In this document: positions 60,134 to 64,000 of the stretch, one piece after another | Layout of the letters: each line of letters begins with the position of its first letter | Numbering within the stretch: position 1 is the first letter of the stretch | From: Chamaecyparis obtusa | Lineage: Eukaryota; Streptophyta; Pinopsida; Cupressales; Cupressaceae | Length of the DNA stretch: 64,000 nucleotides | Assembly (NCBI GenBank): GCA_027943335.1 | Contig: BSBK01006430.1 | Location: forward strand, 436,501-500,500 | Direction of reading: 5' to 3' | Notes under the pieces: model-generated | The model's input: only the letters and a program-made list of their open reading frames with translations | Databases searched by the model: none | What the model was told of the DNA's origin: nothing | Program-made: the position numbers and the translations under genes

Positions 60134-60138
60134 ATATG

Positions 60139-60700
60139 AGACCTTTATATTTTGACCAAGGATTAAGAGAGATGTCATAGAAGATGTGTCTAGAGATTAG
60201 AATGATAACGAGTCAAGGTTGAGCATATATATTAAGAATGCCAACAAGTCAAGGTTGAGCATATACATCTAGAGTGCCAACAAGTCAAGGCTAAGTATAT
60301 GCATCTAACATGCATGATGTACCAAAGTACAAGTGGTAAATCACTAGTATGGACTTTACTTTGGATTTCCTATGTCTAGGAACTAACATGATGTTATTTT
60401 GGTAGTTTTTGATGACCTAACCACACTAGAAAAATTTTATACCATGAAATCTTAATGATAGATGTTTGACTTTAGCAATGAACTTATTCATGAGATATTT
60501 AGGTTACATGAAGTGTCTGAAATAATCATTAGAGATAAATATTTGAGGATGACTTCAAGATTTTGGACAACCTTGAACATTTTATTATGAGAAAAATTGA
60601 ATTTCATTATAACCTATCATCAACATAAAAATGGACAAATAGAGTGGGTGAATCTGGTAGTAAAGTTGTACAAAAATAATGTCATAAAAATCATTTGGAA
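60139..60700 (+). pseudogene. Ty3/Gypsy integrase core relic
   Basis: Continues the relic at 55657-56158. After a stretch of local repeats (60205-60310), MDFTLDFL near 60350 corresponds to the start of the integrase core. NELIHEIFRLHEVSEIII near 60480 and MTSRFWTTL near 60550 follow, and then LNFIITYHQHKNGQIEWVN near 60595-60650. That last block keeps the catalytic Glu of the D-D-E triad, with GQTERVN as the usual form. The second Asp region is altered (RDKY for SDRD). Stops and shifts throughout. Confidence 0.75.
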
Positions 60701-61781
60701 CCCTTTCCATGTAGCATAAACTTGAGGAAAGAGAAAACTTTTTATGGAAAGAAAATTTAACCTAATTAAACCTAATAAGCCTAGGATGTTTGATGGATTT
60801 GTCAAATTGGTATGGGGATATTTTTGGATGATTTGGATAAGAAGTTTAGTCTTTGGAACCAACTTCATGTAAACATGTATCATTTATGGATAAACTTAAG
60901 GCATTATTGAGAAACATTCTATGAGCATCACCTAGATCCAATGAGTGCTAAGTGTTCCATTCATTCTCATGAGAGATGGGTTCGTGTTGAACCACTACTC
61001 ATGAATCATGGGTCAATGAGTTTGACTCAAAAAACTACACAGTTGAATCCTGATAGCAATATCACAATTTGACTTGCTGTGGAAAATATCTCCTAGTATT
61101 GATTAATTGATATATCCTTTATAGTAATGAGCCAAGATAACTAATTTAGAGAGATAAAATGACCTCTAGATTATTTCAGAAGTCGGGTGATATTTCTATA
61201 AAATTATTACCCCATGGGCATAAAAGGGGATAATATATTATTAAAAAAACATTAATAGTATCATATATGTTTTAAAAAATGAGAGAAAAATGTCTTATAT
61301 ATGAATTGAGATCTAATGGTTAGACCTTCATCTTTTTGTACTTATATTACCGATTCACGATTGAGTTGGATTTCAATTTGTAAACTAGAATAATAGAAAT
61401 ATATTTCTTAGGGTGAAGCAACTTAATTTTTATAAGTACCTTTACTTACTTAATGTTTATAGATTATTATTTGGCAACAAGGATGAAGTTGATTTATGCT
61501 TATGTTTGAATTGTGTGTGTATGGGTGCTTCTGGTTAAATTCCAAATGATTGATTTAAAAGATATACATGTAAGATGTGCTCATTGAATTTATTAGATAT
61601 GGTATTCCTTTCTTTTAAGAATTTCATATATTTAATGGGTGTAGATGGAAATATGTGAGCAAACAAATTGTCATGTATCACTTATGTGTAGTATATATAT
61701 GCTCTTTGTGCTCTTTTTAGGATGTTTTCATAAATGCATTATGTTGTTTTGATTTCATAGGACCCTTTTATATTTCATACA

Positions 61782-61821
<40 letters not shown>

Positions 61822-63840
61822 ATAAGACATCCAGACAACGTCTTTTAGTTGTGGGGAATGATGTCACATCTCAAACTTGTATATCCTAGTCATTAGGAGA
61901 TAGTGTAGACTCTCTTTGCATCTGACTACTTATTAGACTTAGTTGAAACCTAAGTAATATGCATTATGGAAGTTAGATTAAAGATTTAATAATTACATCA
62001 TTGAAATATTTTTGGCATATATATGATCATATCAAAATTTGAGAATAAATTTATTTTGTATTATGATTAGATGTTAATGAATTGTCAAGTATGGAATAAA
62101 TTGCTATTATTTGATGAATAATTGATTTTAGATTTTGATTTAAGAGCTAACCTTACTGATGAAAAGTTGAGTATTGTAAGTGGTCGGCAGGCACTCAATT
62201 AATTAATGATCTTACATGTTTTACTGGATCCTAACCCTATCTGCATATTGTTCCTATGTGTGTGTTTTTGTTTAAAAAAGTATTCTATGTCAATGCATAA
62301 GTCTCATTATGATGCATTTGAGAATTTAATGAATTTTTTATGTAAATGTACATATGTGACAAAACATAATATTTGTTATGTTTTCATACTCTTATAATAC
62401 TGAAAATAAGTAAGTAATTAAGAATGTTCTCATGATTGAAACTATTAAATTATTCATTAAATATTCAATTTCAAACAATTAAAAGAAAAACTGAAACAAA
62501 AATGTAATTATAAATAAATAATTTATTTTTCAAAAATAAACTTTTATTTATATTTTATAAAGACAAATATTCAAAATTGAATGTAAGAAAATCATACCTT
62601 CCTATTTTCTTGAATATTCTTCATACCATTTTCATTCTTTCACACCATCCTCATTTAAAAAATGTTCACACCATTTCCATTCAAATATTTTCATACCATT
62701 CTAATTTCAATTATTCTCATACAATTTCCATCTCATTATGCCGAAGGTGTTTACTCTATGAAATGGATGAGCTGTGAGATTAGTACATTCCACCTCTTCC
62801 CTTGCAAGACGATTGAAGAATCGTTGGTCGTTCATTCTATCCTTAACATTTTTCTCGACAGATATTACTGTGGTTTTCCATCCCTTTGTTTTCTCGAGAA
62901 CAATTCCATTTTTTTATGTACTGAAATTAAATTATGGGAAGGGAAGATTATCCTTTGCTGTGACTTAGTACGTCCATTTTGGACAATGCGCACATAAATA
63001 TTGAACTCCTAATCTCTATTGATGCACATCTGTCAACAAAATAGCTCCAAACTTTGGGAAACACTTGCAATGCCTCCCCATTTCACAGTCAGCAATAAGC
63101 ATAGAGAATCACTATAGATGCAAAATTCATCACTGCAGCTACTTTGATCATGTAAAAAACTCAGAGGATCCAAAATATTTGTGTGTATGAAGATGTATTG
63201 TCCATAGGAAAATCATGTGATCATGCGACTGAAGAGGGAATATTTACATCATGTGATCATGCGATTGAAGAGCGAATATTTACTACATACCATAAACATT
63301 TTCTTGTACATTACATTGTGTCAAATGCATTGTAATAAGCTCAAATAAGTAATTTTGATTCGTTTTCTACTTTGTTATTTGGTAAAATCGTCCAAGCCAC
63401 AAGAATTTTGAATACTGCAGTTTGTTGTAAGCTAATATAAGAAATTATATTTTGATTTTTATCTTAGTTTATGTCAGCTAAGGCATTATTTTTGTGAATT
63501 GAATTCTACATTGTTTATACACATCCAAAGCACATGAACCAACAATGCATCTTAACCCAAGCACAGAAAACACTGAAAACATATGCCGATACTAAGCAAA
63601 AAATGCATGAGCTAATGAAGGTAAACATCAAATTCATATGACAAGGAAAAATATTATATATATTGAGTTTTAGAGCTTCCGATACGAGGAAGCGTGGTCT
63701 TCATACAATAGTTTTGACTGAGATAGTTTCAGGTAATGTAAATTTGAATTTTTTATTTGTTGTAGATAGTTATATTGTTTTATCGGCAAGAAATAGATGA
63801 AATTGGAAAAATTATTGATATGGATTGTGACAATTCATTT
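60701..63840. other. AT-rich region with microsatellite and short duplications, no gene seen
   Basis: It holds (GT)n at 61783-61819, a degenerate run of CATACCATTTTCATT-like units at 62620-62740, and a 36-bp duplication at 63214-63285 based on CATGTGATCATGCG. Two frames near 62700-62990 are open for 60-110 codons, but I see no family and no promoter for them. Short matches to 55657-55742 occur at 60903-60920 and 61113-61139. Confidence 0.5.
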
Positions 63841-64000
63841 CATTTTGACTGTGTGCGTGAAATGAAATGTTGTGATAAAACTAGAATCAGGATGAACATC
63901 AAAGGGTTCGGATAGAACGTGAGCTACAATGGTTGATGTCACCCATTTTAAATTTCATATTGCCCCGCCCTACCTCATAAAGTCCTTGGTGATTGAACAT
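63840..64000 (+). pseudogene. probable decayed paralogue of the 35780 gene (cut by window end)
   Basis: At 63914-63958 the DNA can be read IERELQW, then after a one-base deletion VDVTHFKF, against IERELQW-VDVSRFKS in the intact gene. About 30 of 43 bases agree, and within the IERELQW part most differences are third-position transitions. Upstream, a weaker match (FHFDCVREM against IQYDVVKEA) precedes it. The frame holds a stop just before IEREL and the one-base loss, so it is not functional as read. The window ends before the rest can be judged. Confidence 0.4.

Noticed and set aside
62577..62997. Overlapping plus-strand frames of 60-110 codons near 62700
   Set aside because: No family similarity, no promoter, no clear ATG context, and the upstream part is a low-complexity repeat. 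Two competing frames overlap.

Overview
This window looks like nuclear DNA from a seed plant with a large, repeat-rich genome. The evidence is three LINE families (two of them with plant-L1-type ORFs, one carrying a DUF4283-like ORF1), Ty3/Gypsy and Copia-like LTR elements primed by initiator-Met tRNA, a decayed plant F-box gene, TATA-box promoters and AT-rich spacers. The style of nested LTR elements and tRNA-Met-primed LTRs fits a gymnosperm, but that is inference and I would not name a genus. There is no prokaryotic gene structure, CRISPR array, rRNA or tRNA gene that I can see.

Layout. 1-4470: an L1-type LINE (family A, minus strand) whose endonuclease region is absent and whose place is taken by a candidate solo LTR (1703-2975). 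4675-10457: a full-length L1-type LINE (family B, minus) between perfect 16-bp target duplications. 10928-12824: a TATA box and an F-box gene relic containing a 289-bp insert between 21-bp direct repeats. 12987-18313: an AT-rich repeat ('Rep-A') split by an antisense LINE of family C and by a Helitron/HINE-like block. 18314-29449: a sense LINE-C, itself split by a 7.1-kb LTR element (22304-29423) with 5-bp target duplications and a long ORF region but no recognisable pol. 29450-35340: AT-rich DNA, a foldback element and a second LINE-A fragment. 35655-36316: the one intact, host-like gene (178 aa, unknown function) with its own TATA box. 37166-47917: a second Rep-A copy and a chain of AT-rich elements with Helitron-like 3' ends. 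48461-55656: a terminal-inverted-repeat element, its inverted relative, and a pile of Copia-like LTRs including an inverted pair. 55657-60700: a decayed Gypsy RNase H-integrase region interrupted by a 3975-bp gag-protease-only LTR element. 60701-64000: mostly featureless AT-rich DNA, ending in what looks like a decayed paralogue of the 35780 gene.

How it fits together. Most of the sequence is layered transposon insertions. Because Rep-A occurs at least four times, it provides internal empty sites: each copy shows the sequence before insertion for an element present in another copy. These comparisons indicate that LINE-C integrates without a target duplication and ends in a (TTATC)n tail. Premature stops in several reading frames are mostly explained by C-to-T or G-to-A changes, as expected for old methylated repeats. 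The likely functional host gene is 35780-36316; everything else is repeat, relic or spacer.
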